In this document: positions 30,092 through 40,656 of the stretch, piece after piece | How positions within the stretch are numbered: position 1 is the first letter of the stretch | How the letters are laid out: every line of letters starts with the position of its first letter | Source: Histomonas meleagridis | Taxonomy: Eukaryota > Parabasalia > Tritrichomonadida > Dientamoebidae | Assembly: GCA_020186115.1 (NCBI GenBank) | Contig: WSYJ01000182.1 | Coordinates: 186,001-250,000 of the forward strand | Reading direction: 5' to 3' | DNA: 64,000 nucleotides | Notes under the pieces: model-generated | What the model was told of the DNA's origin: nothing | Seen by the model: the letters and a program-made list of their open reading frames with translations, nothing else | Databases searched by the model: none | Made by a program: the position numbers and the translations under genes

Positions 30092-31849
30092 TCACCATGA
30101 TGACGAATGCGATTTTTGTAGGTATAAATGAGTGAGTATATAAAAGATCGAAACAGATATAATTAAAACTAATGTAATTCCACTTAACAACAATAGATAA
30201 AAAATCCCTGGTGGCATTTTATATTTTGGGGAAGATGGTTCAAATGTTGTTTCTTTATATGTTTTTTCGAAGTTTATTTTATTTTCGCTTTGTTCTTTCC
30301 AATCAAATACTTTTTTGGGTTCATCAGGTTTATTTTTAGCAAAAAATTCTTCCAAAGTTATATGTTTTGTTTCACTTATTATTGTCTTTGTTCCAATAGA
30401 TGCAAATGCTGCAACATGTACATAAGAAAAATGATAATATTTATCAACTGGAATAGTTCCATGAGAAATTTTAGCATCTGCTTGTTTTACTGATGTAATA
30501 TTTGTGTTATCATAAATATCATTTATATATAGATATTTAATTTTCAATGTAGAATAATCAAATTTAGTCATATCTGATAAATATTGCTTCTTACCACTGG
30601 GTGTAAATCCAATAATTTTATAATAATATTCTTTTCTCTTTATACTTAATTTTAATGTTTTGGTATATAAATCTTTTATTACTGTAGGTTTATTAAGTTT
30701 TAATGCGTATTGAAATGAATTATCATAAGTATATTGAAGTGACGTTTTTTGATATAAATAACATAAAACGTTAACAAGAGTTTTCCTTTCGTTTTCTGTT
30801 ATTAAATGTTTACTATGACCAATTTGAATCATTGCTGTATTTTTAAATGTTGTTAAATAATATCTTGGATCTACGTATGTATATTCTGATAATAATGAAT
30901 TTGGAATTTCATATTTAAAGCTTTCTGCTTGTAATAATGGTGTAAAATACCCAGAATTTTCTAAATAATATTTGTCATCATATAAATTCATCCATACATC
31001 ACCAAATGCTGCATTGTTATTTGTATGTGTTAATGCAATTGGAAATTGTGAATCTTCTATTTTATATGGATAATTCGTTACTAATCCTCTTTTTGAGATT
31101 TTAACTTTTGAAGCATAATATTTAAATTCATTCAAGATGCTTCCAATACAGAGTTGGTATGGTTGACATTTCTTAATAAACGGATTGACTGCAGTTAATA
31201 TTCCAAATTGATCAGCAAGATTACCAAATCCTTCAGTATAGCCATAAATATATCCAACTACATCATGTGTGAATAAAATACCATAGCCTAAATTAAGGTA
31301 ATTAGTTACTTTTTCTACCACACGATATTTCGGAAAGTTTTTACCAAATTTATCCCAAGAACCAAAAACGATTACATCATACTTTTTCATTTCGTCCAAA
31401 TTTAAAAAATTAAAATCAAGAAATGAAATAGGTGTTACATGAATAAATTGTTGATTATTAACAGGATTCTTACCAGATGCATTAAATGAATATGTTTTGT
31501 TTTCGAATTCAAAACTACCACCTTCCATCCATACTTTTAAAGAAGCTGATAAATGCATCTCACCAGAATTAGTATGATCGTCATACATGAAAGTAACCTT
31601 AGGAATTACATAATTTTCATCACCATCAGGATAAACATTTAAAACTTTTATTTTTTTAGTTGTTCTAAAATCAAAAGAACTAATAGGGTTCCAATCAAAA
31701 CCACCATTATCTGATCGATATGCCACATATGTTAAGTTTTGAGATGTATCACTAAAAGACCATTTTAATAAAACATCTTGTTGATTTAAGGAAATATCGA
31801 GTTTAATCTTTTCTTCCGATTTAATAAAACCAATCAAGATAAGAAACAT
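30092..31849 (-). CDS. Type I membrane protein with large extracellular domain
   Basis: 585 residues. A short hydrophobic N-terminus (MFLILIGFIKS) could be a signal peptide, and a single strong membrane helix lies near residues 549-573 with a short Ser/His tail in the cytosol. The ectodomain is beta-rich: an N-terminal fibronectin-like stretch (LLKWSFSDTS, YVAYRSDNGGFDW), then LNVYPDG, GYGILFTHDVVG and IGHSKHLITENERKTLVNV. These pieces recall DUF5057-type surface proteins found in bacteria and trichomonads, but I cannot confirm this. Several N-x-S/T sites are present. Probable cell-surface or lysosomal protein of unknown role. Confidence 0.65.
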   Translation of the reverse strand: MFLILIGFIKSEEKIKLDISLNQQDVLLKWSFSDTSQNLTYVAYRSDNGGFDWNPISSFDFRTTKKIKVLNVYPDGDENYVIPKVTFMYDDHTNSGEMHLSASLKVWMEGGSFEFENKTYSFNASGKNPVNNQQFIHVTPISFLDFNFLNLDEMKKYDVIVFGSWDKFGKNFPKYRVVEKVTNYLNLGYGILFTHDVVGYIYGYTEGFGNLADQFGILTAVNPFIKKCQPYQLCIGSILNEFKYYASKVKISKRGLVTNYPYKIEDSQFPIALTHTNNNAAFGDVWMNLYDDKYYLENSGYFTPLLQAESFKYEIPNSLLSEYTYVDPRYYLTTFKNTAMIQIGHSKHLITENERKTLVNVLCYLYQKTSLQYTYDNSFQYALKLNKPTVIKDLYTKTLKLSIKRKEYYYKIIGFTPSGKKQYLSDMTKFDYSTLKIKYLYINDIYDNTNITSVKQADAKISHGTIPVDKYYHFSYVHVAAFASIGTKTIISETKHITLEEFFAKNKPDEPKKVFDWKEQSENKINFEKTYKETTFEPSSPKYKMPPGIFYLLLLSGITLVLIISVSIFYILTHLYLQKSHSSSW

Positions 31850-32403
31850 TTGGTGGAATATAAATTAGTGTTTTAGAAAACTTTATCTTATTTCATTAAA
31901 AGCTTTCATTTTCACTTCGTTTTTTTTGTTTTAAAAGGTAATTGTTAAAAACTATTTTATTTTTGAACTGAATTAAACAGGCATCTTGTTACAAGTAATA
32001 AAAAAATTAAAGATACGTTTTGCGTAGAAAAACTATGTTCTCATAAACTTAATGAAAATAAAAAATAATATATTTGTCACTCAAATTGATTAAACTTAAA
32101 CACATTAAAGTTTAAGACAAAACGCAATTTTTTCCAATTTCAACAATAAATTAAAAAATGTAATTTTAACATCAATTTATTGGAGTCCTTATTGTGATAT
32201 TTTTTGTTGTTGTTTAAAAAGTATTTCATGAAATAGCTTCCTTAAAATATAGGTAGAAAAATATTAAAAGAAGGAGAATAAGAATTTTGGATAAATAAGT
32301 CAAATCTTTACACTCATTGTTTCTTAAATTAACCTAAAAAAATTTTGAAGGTTTTGTTCTTTTTTAATGCTTCAGCTAAAATTTCACATAACATTTCAGC
32401 CAG
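31850..32403. other. Divergent intergenic region
   Basis: 554 bp AT-rich. Just before the 32404 ATG are TTTCACATAACA and TTTCAG words that could serve as initiators. No coding relic seen. Confidence 0.4.
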
Positions 32404-32673
32404 ATGAAAGCGAGCGATCCACAAACCCAAAGCCATCTCACAGCTCAAGAAGCAATAAAAAATTCACAACAATGGGCTAACGCAGTTAGAAGAGACGCAA
32501 TTGCAGCTACTCTTCTAGATCCAAATTTAATGTGCTTTCATTCAGTCGCTACAGATGAACCAGAATCTGTCGTTCGTTCGAAACTTATGGAACAAATGGC
32601 CAGTGGATATAAACCTAGCCCAATTAGGGAACTACAAAGTTTTCTCCCAACTTTAATTACAAATGTGAAATAA
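32404..32673 (+). CDS. Small conserved-looking protein, unknown
   Basis: 89 residues with balanced composition, unlike AT-noise frames: no Phe/Ile/Lys excess and several Ala, Gln, Pro and Glu residues. Predicted helical in the first half (AQEAIKNSQQWANAVRRDAI), then MCFHSVATDEPESVVRSKL. No signal peptide or membrane segment. I recognise no family. It stands alone between two genes on the other strand. Confidence 0.55.
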   Translation: MKASDPQTQSHLTAQEAIKNSQQWANAVRRDAIAATLLDPNLMCFHSVATDEPESVVRSKLMEQMASGYKPSPIRELQSFLPTLITNVK

Positions 32674-33106
32674 AAATTAAATTGTTTTCGTTATATTCAT
32701 CTTAAAATTTGTTCCTCATCAAAACATCAATATTATTAATGCAATCATCCTGATATAAGCGTACATTTGTTTCAAGGCATTGCCATTATTTGTTCCTTAT
32801 TAATCCTTATATTTTTAAAAAATGATGATCAAATAACATGTTTACGAGTTAGAATTTTTTATCATTATGAGCACCTTCCAAAACTCAAGTAACTTGATTC
32901 AAGAATTAGACAATTATTAAGGCTTATTAATTCCATGACTAAATCATTTCAAAATTTTGTATTTTTTCTTCATCTAATTTTATATAAAAGAAAAAAATGT
33001 ACATATGTAACAAGGTGAAATAGCTTTAATCAACAGTTTACTAAGTTCAACGATAGATAATTCTGAGTATTTCGTATCAAAAAGCATTCAAACATGTATC
33101 GTTTTG
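32674..33106. other. Convergent intergenic region
   Basis: 433 bp between the ends of two convergent genes; AT-rich, no motif or coding sequence recognised. Confidence 0.45.
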
Positions 33107-35137
33107 TCACTCTTTTGTTTCTTTTGTCTCCTTATTTTCTTCATCTTTTTCTTCTTCTTCGCTTTCATCTATTGCATATCCATTATCCTGTGCATCTTTT
33201 TGCACCAAATATTTCACTTCTTCCTTGAAGCTAGCAGCGTTATAAATTTCTTGCTCGAACAATTCCTTCATGAAGTAGTCGCCCCACTTTTGCCACTGAA
33301 TTCCCGTTTCGAAATCGCATGAAACTCTTTCGAATTTTGTTTTCTTTGGAAATATTTCATCAACATCGACACCGTCGATTACTTCACCGAATTCATCACT
33401 TCCAACTTTAGAATATTTCTTAAATTTTGATATTACAGTTTTATTAAATTTCAAAATTAGATTTAATTCATTTGAATTTTCTTCTTTTTCTTCCAATAAT
33501 TTCTTGAAATATTTTGTTTCCTTAACAATAACAATTAGAAATCCATTTTCTTTGTTACATTCATTTTGTATCATTTTTACAAAACCTTTTAATAACATAT
33601 CAATGCAATAACTATTGTTATCTTTAACACATTGTTTAAATAACTGAATGACTTTTGTTGCTGTCGAAACTAAATATTTATAAACAAACTCAGAAACAAT
33701 ATAAAACAAAAACGCAAATTTCGTTAATATATATTTCGATGTTGGTACTAAATTTAATAAAAACTCAAATAAGACATCAGCATAAGAACCATTGTGCGGC
33801 TTAAAGTTACAACTAAATCCATCTAAACATGGATTGTTTAATTCTTTTGCGGCGCCTTCATTCATTAAAATATTAATTAATGAAGATATGATGATGTTAT
33901 GTATATACGTAACACCTGTTTTCTCATGTGAATATTGTGATGAATCTAAAAGTTGATGAATAAAATCATTCGACTTATTCTCTTTTGATAAAAATTCACC
34001 AAACGTCGGATGATAATAACTTAACATAAAGAAAAATGTTATCAGTTCTGATGCATATGGATATAATGGACCAAAAGTTGGCTTTATCGGATTATTCGTA
34101 TCATAAAATGCAATTAAAATTTTTTCGGAATCCATATTTGATATAGAACTTTGAAATACACAATTCTCAAAGAGACGGATAGATAAAATAATACAATTTC
34201 GTAATGGTTTGGAAAGTTGTTCATTGCGTCGTTCAAGAAATGTAAGTGAATTGTACCTCGACGATAACTGACAAACGGATTCAATGAACTTTTTGTGCGG
34301 AAAGTCAAAAAATGGAATTGAAAGAGTTTTGATCGTTATCGTTGAAGGAAGAAAGAAATTTGGTGATGCGAAGAAAAGAAGAGCATGAACAATGTCAAAG
34401 CGAGCTTGGCTGAAAAGACTATTGCCAAATGATGACTGAGTCCAAATTTCTTGGTCAGCTTCAATTGTGAGACCTTTCTTAAATAAAAGTTGTGAAATTG
34501 TTCGAATGTATGAAGTAATGATTTTGCCATTACACTGGGAAGCTACAAAGTTAATAGCATTTAGCTTATCTTGATCAATGTTTGATTGTTCATTTTGAGG
34601 ATTATGTTGTTCTACTTGGGGTGAAGCTTGTTGAGGAGATTGAAGAGCAGGTTTCGAATTTTCATTTTGATTTGAATCTTCATTACTTGGTTTAGAATTT
34701 TCTTCATGCTTTGTTGCTTCATATGCTATTTTTTTCATTTCATTTTTTATTACTATGTATTGATCACCAAGGCCGTTTTCAATATATTTTAATAATGAAG
34801 TCAGAAAACTATTATAAATAAGAACCTCAGTACAACATCTAAATATATTCAAGTTTAAATGAAGTTGGTTAACGATATCTATAGGAAATTCTGTTTTTGA
34901 TTCAGCGGCATTCAACATTGTTAAGTGTTGATAACTATAAGTCATAAGGTTGATTAAATTTTGGGGATATTTTAATGCTACTTCATTCAATAAACGAGGA
35001 TAAGGTAAAACAAATTCTGATTGATTTGTTGTTGATGCAAGAATACTTGTCCACAAAGGATCATTGATGTCATAACTTTTCATAGAAAGCCTTGCGAGAA
35101 GTGTCATGTATTGATCTTTAGATTCGGACACTCCCAT
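33107..35137 (-). CDS. HID1/dymeclin-superfamily protein
   Basis: 676 residues. MGVSESK matches the N-myristoylation site of HID1 and dymeclin. The body is an alpha-helical solenoid with the characteristic Hid1 central block: a hydrophobic helix pair before NNP, then CNFKPHNGSYADVLFEFLL and later VKETKYFKKLLEE. An Asn/Gln-rich disordered insert occupies ~155-190, and the C-terminus is acidic. HID1 sits on the Golgi/trans-Golgi in animals and is needed for dense-core vesicle sorting and acidification; dymeclin is a Golgi organiser. Assignment between the two is by remembered features. GC rises toward the 3' end. A caaacggatt word lies about 85 bp upstream. Confidence 0.7.
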   Translation of the reverse strand: MGVSESKDQYMTLLARLSMKSYDINDPLWTSILASTTNQSEFVLPYPRLLNEVALKYPQNLINLMTYSYQHLTMLNAAESKTEFPIDIVNQLHLNLNIFRCCTEVLIYNSFLTSLLKYIENGLGDQYIVIKNEMKKIAYEATKHEENSKPSNEDSNQNENSKPALQSPQQASPQVEQHNPQNEQSNIDQDKLNAINFVASQCNGKIITSYIRTISQLLFKKGLTIEADQEIWTQSSFGNSLFSQARFDIVHALLFFASPNFFLPSTITIKTLSIPFFDFPHKKFIESVCQLSSRYNSLTFLERRNEQLSKPLRNCIILSIRLFENCVFQSSISNMDSEKILIAFYDTNNPIKPTFGPLYPYASELITFFFMLSYYHPTFGEFLSKENKSNDFIHQLLDSSQYSHEKTGVTYIHNIIISSLINILMNEGAAKELNNPCLDGFSCNFKPHNGSYADVLFEFLLNLVPTSKYILTKFAFLFYIVSEFVYKYLVSTATKVIQLFKQCVKDNNSYCIDMLLKGFVKMIQNECNKENGFLIVIVKETKYFKKLLEEKEENSNELNLILKFNKTVISKFKKYSKVGSDEFGEVIDGVDVDEIFPKKTKFERVSCDFETGIQWQKWGDYFMKELFEQEIYNAASFKEEVKYLVQKDAQDNGYAIDESEEEEKDEENKETKETKE

Positions 35138-35328
35138 TTTATGAGATGAAAAAAATTGAGTTTATTATGATCGACATCAAACTTTTTGAAAGTTGTCAAA
35201 TTGTACAAATTGAAAATTAACAAACGGATTTTTTTATATAAAAAAGATTTTTTTGTTTAATAAAAAAAATTATCCAAATTTAAACAGAAAGAATGAATTT
35301 GTTTACAAAAACATATATAAAAAATACA

Positions 35329-36606
35329 TTAATCACTTTGAGATTCAATTTTCAAATCATCAAAATGTTCATAGATATTTTCTTCATATTTAAAATCATC
35401 ATTTTCATCAGCACCAACAACATTTTCCTCATTCATTGTTGGCTTTATATTCTTAACTCCATAAAATCCTCCTTGAACAAGAATAAGAGCGAACAGACAA
35501 AATGTTACAGATGTTCCGAATTGAGAAGATAAAATGGAATACGCAAAAATAGTCAAAAACGAAAAAATCCAGTTCAAAGACGAAAGCAATGAAAGTCCCG
35601 TTTGGCGAACATTGCTTGGGAACAGCTCAGGCACAACAAGCCATGTTATAGGGCCTAATCCAAAACAGAAAAAGAACAAAAACGCAAAAGCAGCAAAAAT
35701 TTCTATATATGCACTAAGATGAAGAAATTCGCAAAGAGCTAAAAGAAAAACAGAAGTAGCAGAGCCAAATAAAGATAGGGCCCACGCTTTAACTCGGCCA
35801 ATCTTATCTATGAGAAAGATACAAATAATGCATGAAAAGCATTGTGCTGATGCAGCAATTGTGGAACCTGATTTACTTGTGATAATAGATCCTAGATTGG
35901 TAAGAACAGCATTAATGCCACTGAACTGTTGGAAAAACATAAGTAAAATACCTATTATAAGATTTTTGCGATATTTGACATCGAATAATGAATTGCTAAT
36001 ATTATTTGATACAAGTTCTTGATCGTCTTGCAAGGAAGAATAACTAACATCTGGGATTTTGAGCGAGAAAATAAGAAGAAGATCTGTAATAACCATGGAA
36101 AATATTGCAAGTGGTTTCCATTTAAGATACATTCCAACAAAGTTCGCTAAAAAGATTCCAATGGTTATACCTAGCTGGTGCATAGAACCATAAATATTGC
36201 GAAATTCATCTGGAGTGATATCAGATATATAACCAGGAAATACTGCTGATATTCCACCAAGTGCAATGCCTAATAAACCACGGTGAAGTATAACAATTCC
36301 TGGATAATCAGCTGCTGTGATAATGAGAATAAGCCAGGAAAGAATACAAAGAACTGATATTGCTTGAACAATTCTTCGTTTTCCTCGTTTAGCGAAAATA
36401 CCCGTATAAAGTGGTCCTAAAACTGCTGTGAGTGATGATATTGAGTTGAAAAAATTAACTTCAAATGGTTTCATATGAAAGTAAAGTATAATATCTTTTA
36501 ATGTTGGCGATGGATAAGCAATCCCAATCCCAAGAGAAATAGATCCAAGTGTAAGAATTAAAACAGGAATAAATGCTCTTGACAAAATCGCAGCCTTCAG
36601 TGACAT
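35329..36606 (-). CDS. MFS sugar-type transporter (paralogue 1)
   Basis: 425 residues with 12 hydrophobic segments. Sugar-porter signatures are present: GIFAKRGKRR between TM2 and TM3, RGLLGIALGG in TM4, QQFSGINAVLTN in TM7, DKIGRVKAW between TM8 and TM9, and VPELFPSNVRQ after TM10. The PESPR-like motif after TM6 is degenerate. It probably imports a hexose by facilitated diffusion across the plasma membrane. A cytosolic acidic tail follows TM12. It is followed upstream by a related gene at 37142 on the same strand. An aaacggatc word lies 35 bp before the start. Confidence 0.88.
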   Translation of the reverse strand: MSLKAAILSRAFIPVLILTLGSISLGIGIAYPSPTLKDIILYFHMKPFEVNFFNSISSLTAVLGPLYTGIFAKRGKRRIVQAISVLCILSWLILIITAADYPGIVILHRGLLGIALGGISAVFPGYISDITPDEFRNIYGSMHQLGITIGIFLANFVGMYLKWKPLAIFSMVITDLLLIFSLKIPDVSYSSLQDDQELVSNNISNSLFDVKYRKNLIIGILLMFFQQFSGINAVLTNLGSIITSKSGSTIAASAQCFSCIICIFLIDKIGRVKAWALSLFGSATSVFLLALCEFLHLSAYIEIFAAFAFLFFFCFGLGPITWLVVPELFPSNVRQTGLSLLSSLNWIFSFLTIFAYSILSSQFGTSVTFCLFALILVQGGFYGVKNIKPTMNEENVVGADENDDFKYEENIYEHFDDLKIESQSD

Positions 36607-37141
36607 TTCTTTCGTTTAGAATTTTGAATTAACTCACAAAAAACGGATCAAATTTCTTGCAAAATATACAATGCTTATTTGGTCAAAGCGAAAATGATCC
36701 TATTTTTAATCACATGAATGGAACGCTTAACTAATGCAAAAATTAATGTTACCATGAAACTCTCAAAATTAGAATGTAATTTTTTGTTTTCAGCAAAAAA
36801 AATTAAATTATTGATATAGTAAAATTAATTGCTAGTGAGCTCAAATCCACTAATGATTGCTAAAGTAATTTTGTATTCCTTTTCACATTATATTACAAAA
36901 ATACTAAAAATTATAACAATATTTCTTGCAATATGATTAAAATCTTTTCCCTAAAAAAGAGGAAATATTTTAAAAACCATTATTGGGAAATTGGGAAATA
37001 CACAAAAAATAGAATTTCTGTTTTTTTTTTTAAATTTTTATACTTCAGAAAAAAGTCAATATTCATTCATTACAAGAAGATAGAAATGCGTGTAAAAAAA
37101 AATAAAATCAAAAATAAACTATTTTTAGTTTAGATCATTCA
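36607..37141. other. Intergenic between tandem transporters
   Basis: 535 bp, AT-rich, with an aaacggatc word near 36641. A 66-codon + frame (36933-37133) is Lys/Phe-rich noise. Confidence 0.45.
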
Positions 37142-38368
37142 TTAAACTGAATTCAGCCGATCATCGTTATAATTTTTAGCGTCTTCACCCATTTCTTTTC
37201 CTTTTGTTTCTGGCATGAAGAAAAATCCGTATATTGCTGCGCAAGTACAAAAACAGCCAAAAAGAAAGAAACTCCAGCTCGGAGTCAACTTTTCCGTGAT
37301 GAAAGGCCAAACAAAGACAGTGGCTGATGAAATCAACCAATTTAATCCTGTCATTATTGAAACAGCAAGTGTTCTTACTGAATCAGGGAACAATTCAGGA
37401 ACAATCATCCAAGGAACAGGACCAAATGCAATACCGAAGAAGAACACGTCGGTGAACAAAGAAACCAAAGATAAGAATGGATTAATTTTCCATAATTCTT
37501 GTGCCCATATTAAGAACAAGGCAAGCATTTGTCCTGCAGATGAAACTATCCATGATGGTCTCCTTCCAAGCTTATGAATTACGAAGGACGCAATCAATGT
37601 TGCAATAACTTGTGCAATTCCTGTAATGAGAGAACAAACAGCTGGTGATATCTGAATGTTTGCATCTTTAAATATTTTTTCTAAGTTGGTTAAAATTGGA
37701 TTGATACCAGAAAACTGTTGAAAGACAATTAAAAGAAAAGAAGAAAATAATGGCGGAAAGAATTTCTTTTGTAACAAACTTTCTTTTTCTACATCAGTTT
37801 CTTCTTGATTTGCTGGACTTTCTGGAACAAACCAAATTAAAATACATAAAAGTAATGGTGATATCATACACACAAATGCTAATGTTCTCCATATACAAAA
37901 AATACCTAAGAAATAAACCCATACAATTCCTAATGTAATCATAAGTTGATGAATTACACCATATGAACCACGATATTTAGAAGGTGCTGTTTCAACAATA
38001 TACATAGAACAAACACCCGAAAATCCACCAGTACAAATACCCATGAGAGACCTTGCAAGAAAAGCAAGCCAATAATAATTAAGTTTCGTAACTCCAAGCA
38101 ATATCCATGAAATAAATGATACAACAGAAATTGTAAATGTCATCTTCTTTCTTCCTAAAAGTGGAATAAGAAAATTATTGATTGGACCACCAAGAATACC
38201 AAATAAAGGATGCAATGTATTAAAGATATTTGCTTGTGTTGGGTTAAGGTTCAATTCTTTTTGTAATGGTTCACCAGCTGGAGAATAATATGCAATACCA
38301 AGACCACATATAGAGGAACCAATACCAATTATTAATACATATAATAGATGTCTACTAAAGAAGCTCAT
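37142..38368 (-). CDS. MFS sugar-type transporter (paralogue 2)
   Basis: 408 residues, 12 membrane segments. Motifs: LIPLLGRKK in loop 2-3, RSLMGICTGG in TM4, VPESPANQ after TM6, QQFSGINPILTN in TM7, HKLGRRPSW in loop 8-9, VPELFPDSVRT after TM10, and MPETKGKE at the end of TM12. This set is more canonical for the GLUT/HXT sugar porters than its neighbour's. Same strand and family as the gene at 35329, suggesting an old tandem duplication. Substrate most likely glucose or another hexose. Confidence 0.9.
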   Translation of the reverse strand: MSFFSRHLLYVLIIGIGSSICGLGIAYYSPAGEPLQKELNLNPTQANIFNTLHPLFGILGGPINNFLIPLLGRKKMTFTISVVSFISWILLGVTKLNYYWLAFLARSLMGICTGGFSGVCSMYIVETAPSKYRGSYGVIHQLMITLGIVWVYFLGIFCIWRTLAFVCMISPLLLCILIWFVPESPANQEETDVEKESLLQKKFFPPLFSSFLLIVFQQFSGINPILTNLEKIFKDANIQISPAVCSLITGIAQVIATLIASFVIHKLGRRPSWIVSSAGQMLALFLIWAQELWKINPFLSLVSLFTDVFFFGIAFGPVPWMIVPELFPDSVRTLAVSIMTGLNWLISSATVFVWPFITEKLTPSWSFFLFGCFCTCAAIYGFFFMPETKGKEMGEDAKNYNDDRLNSV

Positions 38369-38770
38369 TATAAATATGTTTTTGTCTAATCCAAAACTTT
38401 ACAAAGGAGAGGATTTTGATACAAATAAAAAAATTCAATTTAATAAATTTTATTTGAATGAAAAAGCATGAGTTTTTTGATTACGAATTCTTTGGAAAAT
38501 GTATTTGATAACATTTAACGAACAAAAAAATTATTAGAAACATAATAAATGAGACAATATTTGTGAATTTTCAATTTTTCATTTGGAAAATTATTAAATA
38601 CTATTGAGATTAAGTTTTTTTATTTAATATAAATCAAATAATATAAATAGATTTCAAAACATGTCCAATTTGAGAGAAATCTTTCTGTGAATTCAGCGTT
38701 CAGAATCCTGTCACTTTTAATTACAAATTTCGTCACTTTCTTAAATCTTAAGGAGCCGTTTATTCAAGAA
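38369..38770. promoter_or_regulatory. Divergent intergenic region, initiator candidates for the SNARE gene
   Basis: 402 bp. TCACTT at 38711 and 38733 fits the TCAY(T/A) initiator and lies 36-60 bp before the chosen ATG at 38771. A short ATG frame at 38661 (MSNLREIFL then TGA) recalls the start of syntaxin-16 proteins but cannot be joined without an intron or shift. Confidence 0.4.
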
Positions 38771-39598
38771 ATGTATGAAACAAAGACTGCAGGCTTCAAA
38801 AGAAATAAGACAAATATGTTCAATGAAATTCGTGGACCAAGAAAATCTGTACCACCTTCAGGTGTACAAGATGCTAATTCAAATAATCTTGTAATTGCAT
38901 TATCAGATAATATGAATATTAAATTATCAATTCTTGAAAGAAAAATCACAGAACTTGATGACACATATACTCGTAGGATGCAACCAACTTTTGATAATGC
39001 CGAACTTGAGTTTTGTGATCATCAAATACGCCAAATTTCAAAAGAAATCAGTCAAAAAATTCAAAATCTTTATAATGAAACTAAGCGCCCTATTAAGACT
39101 GATGATCCTGATGTTGCTCAACTTCTTCTTAATCTTCAACAATGTCATCGAATACGTTTATCTTATCAAGTACAAAGATTCCGAAACATTCAAGCAACAA
39201 AAAGACCCGAAATACAAATGAAAGAGGAAACTAACGATCCTATTTCAGAAATGTATGCTGATTTTAATGTTCAATCTAATGATCAAGAACATGCATCTCT
39301 TTTACAAAGAAATGCAGAGCAACAACAACAGAACGAAGAGATATCGCAACTTATCTCTATGATGAACGAATTAAATGCACTATTTCGCGATACATCATTA
39401 CTCATTTTTGAACAAGGAACAGTTTTGGATCGAATTGACACTAAAATAGAAATGTCTATTCAAAGTGTAAACCATGGGAATGAAGAGCTTGAAATTGCTA
39501 ATCAGTATCAATCATCGAAATGTTTTTATGTTTACATTTTTGTGCTAGTTGTATTAATTGGAATTTGTTTGTTGATTATGATTTTTAGGAAAAGTTAA
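38771..39598 (+). CDS. Qa-SNARE, syntaxin-16/Tlg2-like
   Basis: 275 residues from the first ATG of the frame; the frame opens at 38687 only with GTG. Helical N-terminal region with LSILERKITELDDTYTRR (Habc-like). The SNARE motif near residues 180-240 has the zero-layer glutamine in LLIFEQGTVLDRIDTKIE, which closely follows the syntaxin-16/Tlg2 pattern. A C-terminal membrane anchor (VYIFVLVVLIGICLLIMIF) ends in RKS. It should act in endosome-to-trans-Golgi fusion. A short upstream ORF encodes MSNLREIFL, so the true N-terminus may be longer if a small intron or sequencing slip lies near 38690. Confidence 0.82.
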   Translation: MYETKTAGFKRNKTNMFNEIRGPRKSVPPSGVQDANSNNLVIALSDNMNIKLSILERKITELDDTYTRRMQPTFDNAELEFCDHQIRQISKEISQKIQNLYNETKRPIKTDDPDVAQLLLNLQQCHRIRLSYQVQRFRNIQATKRPEIQMKEETNDPISEMYADFNVQSNDQEHASLLQRNAEQQQQNEEISQLISMMNELNALFRDTSLLIFEQGTVLDRIDTKIEMSIQSVNHGNEELEIANQYQSSKCFYVYIFVLVVLIGICLLIMIFRKS

Positions 39599-39769
39599 AA
39601 AAATTGTGTTCAAACTATCATAAAATCATTAAATGATCATATGTTGAATAAAAATAAAAATTATATAATAATTTGCTCTTAACGAAATTAAATTTACTGT
39701 AAAGACATTTTTATGCCGGCTTTAATGAATAAATATTTTACACAAAATTTTCTTTTAATGTTTTATTAT

Positions 39770-40281
39770 TTAAATTTTATTATATTTTATGTAAATTTTA
39801 TACATAAAATTTGTTATTTTCTTTTTACGTTGTGAACTTTGGTTCTGTTTGAAGGAATTCAGCATTGTGTCCTGTCTTAAGGGTTCCTTGTTTTCAGTTG
39901 TTTGGATGCGTATTACAACAAGTGGTTCAGTGTCTGCGTTCTTGTAACTAAGGATGGCTCCAGTGCAACACAGAAAAACAGATCCTTCTTCAATTGGAAA
40001 GACTGTGCCATTGACTTGGTATTCAACTTTACAATTGATAACAATGTGAACTTCTTCATTTTCTTTATGAGAATGATAGAAAGGTGCTTGTTTAGTTGGC
40101 AGATATCATATGATCCATATGAATTTACAGATCCTGTTAAATGAAGAGCATTTGTGGTGAAAACTTTTCCTTCGACTTTTTTGCCAAAAGCTTCTAATGC
40201 GTAGTTACTAATTTCTGATGCTTTACCAACATTGATAGCGGTGTAATTAGATCCTTCAGAGATTGTTTAAGATGGAGACAT
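39770..40281 (-). pseudogene. Bacterial-type cupin-domain protein, broken
   Basis: On the minus strand an ATG at 40281 is followed after four codons by TAA (40267-40269). The same frame then encodes YTAINVGKASEISNY and GKVFTTNALHLTG. A frame shift near 40101-40115 leads to PFYHSHKENEEVHIV, then GTVFPIEEGSVF and a C-terminal EPLVVIRIQT, ending at TAA (39770-39772). This order matches small bacterial cupin enzymes/binding proteins; the His-x-His of the metal motif is intact. Two lesions mean it cannot make the full protein. No near eukaryotic family is evident, so it is likely a decayed bacterial acquisition. Confidence 0.75.
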
Positions 40282-40656
40282 AAAAATAAAGCGAACTAAA
40301 TTGTTCTGTAGTTCAATTAATTGAAAAGATTTTTCTTTTACTACTATTCATAACCTTCATTAATATTTAGAAATGATGTTTTATTATCATTATCATTTTT
40401 TTTAAGAAGAAAAGCATAAATATTAAAAACAAAAAAGATAAAATATTACAATATTTATTCAGCAAACATTATTTTGAAGTAAATAACTTTTCGAAAGAAA
40501 TTTCAAAACGATTTTTTCTATTGTAAAAACACGAGAGATCGTCATTTAACCATGTTTTTCACCAAGTACTGATGACATATAGTAGTTTTTAAAACAATTA
40601 AAAATATGAAACATTTTTACAAACATTTTGTTTTCCAAAATTATCGAAATATATGC
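40282..40656. other. Intergenic
   Basis: 375 bp AT-rich, nothing recognised. Confidence 0.45.

Noticed and set aside
38661-38690. Short ATG frame resembling a syntaxin-16 N-terminus
   Set aside because: It ends in TGA after nine codons; joining it to the SNARE frame needs an intron or shift without visible signals, so it was left out of the CDS.
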